64,000 nucleotides of DNA from Hemibagrus wyckioides (Eukaryota > Chordata > Actinopteri > Siluriformes > Bagridae): NCBI RefSeq assembly GCF_019097595.1, contig NC_080731.1, positions 7,879,071 to 7,943,070 of the forward strand, in the 5' to 3' direction. Shown here in pieces: positions 63,064 through 64,000 of this stretch. The notes below the pieces were generated by a model, which saw only the letters and a program-made list of their open reading frames with translations, ran no database searches and was not told the origin of the DNA. How positions within the stretch are numbered: the first letter of the stretch is position 1; every line of letters begins with the position of its first letter. The position numbers and the translations under genes are program-made.

Positions 63064-63232
63064 ATCCTCCACACACACACATGCACCCGTCATCCTTCTC
63101 CCAGGAGCGAGGTGAACGTTAACCAGCCTCTACTTTAGCAATACGCTAAAACCGAGAGAACCTTCCTCTCTGATCTTTTATCAGTTTCTTAGCCACACGA
63201 TTTGAATGTCCGGTCACAGCTAAGCAGGGCTA

Positions 63233-63238
63233 AATAAA
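63233..63238 (+). promoter_or_regulatory. snx18: snx18 proximal polyadenylation signal
   Basis: AATAAA about 170 bp after the snx18 stop codon. Use of this signal would give a very short 3' UTR. Confidence 0.45.
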
Positions 63239-63941
63239 GCATAGTGGGGGGGAAAGTATGTGACAAGATAGCGTTAACCCTCTCCAGGAGAGGTTTCCAG
63301 ATCAGAGGGGGAGGGCAGACGCTTTTGACAGCTCGGAGAAGGTTACATTACAGCTCTGCGGAACTAATAGTGCTCAGGATGACAAGCATTCCATCAGAAA
63401 GCACAATTTCTGCTTTACTAACAGTTAGGTTATTTACTCAACAAAATATCTCATTGCGAATCATGTCATGAGCTCCAGCGCTGATTTGTGCCAACCTTCA
63501 GAACGCATCCAGCGCTTCCAGGTCAAGTGAGCTTATTCAAAAATGTTTACAGAGATCTGAGCTGTCTTCACTTTGCCGTGCCTTTCAACCCTGTCTTTAT
63601 TGATATTTTTTATAATTTCTTTTAATTAATGTTATTATACATTATATATTGTACTTATTCTAAGATGTTTTATAAGGCCGGATCTTTTTGCCCCGGCTGC
63701 TAAAGTAAGGCGGAAGTGGGGCATTAGTAGAAGACGTGGGAATGGAATCATGCCCTAATTTGGCTCTCGGACTGTTTTTTTTTTTGTTGTTGTTTTTTTT
63801 CCCACGATATTTTCAGTAACAGTCGAGAAAACAGGATTAAGCAAAGACAGCTGTTCCGTCGGTTGATTACCCCGATCATTCGTTAAGAGATATGAAAATA
63901 TTCCCATGACACACGGAGCAGTGTCAGCGTGCAGGGATCTA

Positions 63942-63947
63942 AATAAA
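63942..63947 (+). promoter_or_regulatory. snx18: snx18 distal polyadenylation signal
   Basis: A second AATAAA about 880 bp after the stop codon, near the window edge. The intervening sequence (63064-63941) holds no other gene and is read here as 3' UTR. Further signals may lie beyond the window. Confidence 0.4.
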
Positions 63948-64000
63948 GCCAGAGATAAGAAACTAAAACACGTAGCTCACTCAGGATTCCACTTCTGTTT

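Larger units (their letters stand above)
63064..64000 (+). other. snx18: snx18 3' UTR and downstream sequence
   Basis: This sequence follows the stop codon to the window edge. It includes two AATAAA signals and T-rich runs. No other gene is evident. Confidence 0.55.

Overview
The window looks like nuclear DNA from a ray-finned fish. Genes are sparse and split by GT-AG introns. The background is AT-rich and loaded with microsatellites, Tc1-type transposons, tRNA-derived SINEs and other dispersed repeats typical of teleosts. The repeat mix would suit an otophysan such as a catfish, but I cannot settle the species from the sequence. Nothing bacterial, viral or CRISPR-like is present.

Three protein-coding genes are supported. 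(1) arl15, an ARF-like small GTPase, lies on the minus strand across the left 40 kb. Its coding exons are at 40422-40475 (candidate first exon, 18 codons), 16423-16567 (P-loop), 13380-13439 and 7960-8168 (NHQD guanine-binding motif). The splice phases agree throughout. The C-terminal exon was not found and probably lies left of base 1. (2) hspb3, a small heat-shock protein, is an intronless 151-codon gene on the plus strand at 42427-42882. It starts about 2 kb from the arl15 start and points the other way. (3) snx18, an SH3-PX-BAR sorting nexin, is on the plus strand with exons at 44444-45893 and 62810-63063, separated by a 16.9-kb intron; the 567-residue protein is complete. From memory, ARL15, HSPB3 and SNX18 are also neighbours in the same order and orientation on human chromosome 5, so this is a conserved block in compact form.

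Most of the rest is repeats. In arl15 introns: a 1.2-kb AGT-type array (6218-7395), a GATA/GACA array (10588-11317), an apparently intact Tc1 transposon with an uninterrupted DD34E transposase (14043-15290), a CACCAT-rich minisatellite (15360-15715), a TATAC/CATAC pentamer array with a roughly 225-bp higher-order period (17265-18026), a second GATA/GACA array (23925-24076), and an eight-unit GT/GA minisatellite (37862-38465). In the snx18 intron: a palindromic composite Tc1 derivative (47408-48003), a 1.55-kb minisatellite with 118-bp and 265-bp higher-order repeats (53205-54760), three related deleted Tc1-like elements within 5 kb (56196-61032), and two tRNA-derived SINEs.

The three genes do not form a pathway. 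ARL15 is a membrane-associated GTPase, HSPB3 a muscle-enriched chaperone and SNX18 an endocytic/autophagic membrane-remodelling protein. I found no convincing undescribed gene system. The most useful leads are the arl15 first exon and compact arl15-hspb3 spacer, the intact Tc1 copy, the rearranged Tc1 derivatives, the higher-order minisatellites, and several non-repetitive intronic stretches that may be conserved enhancers.
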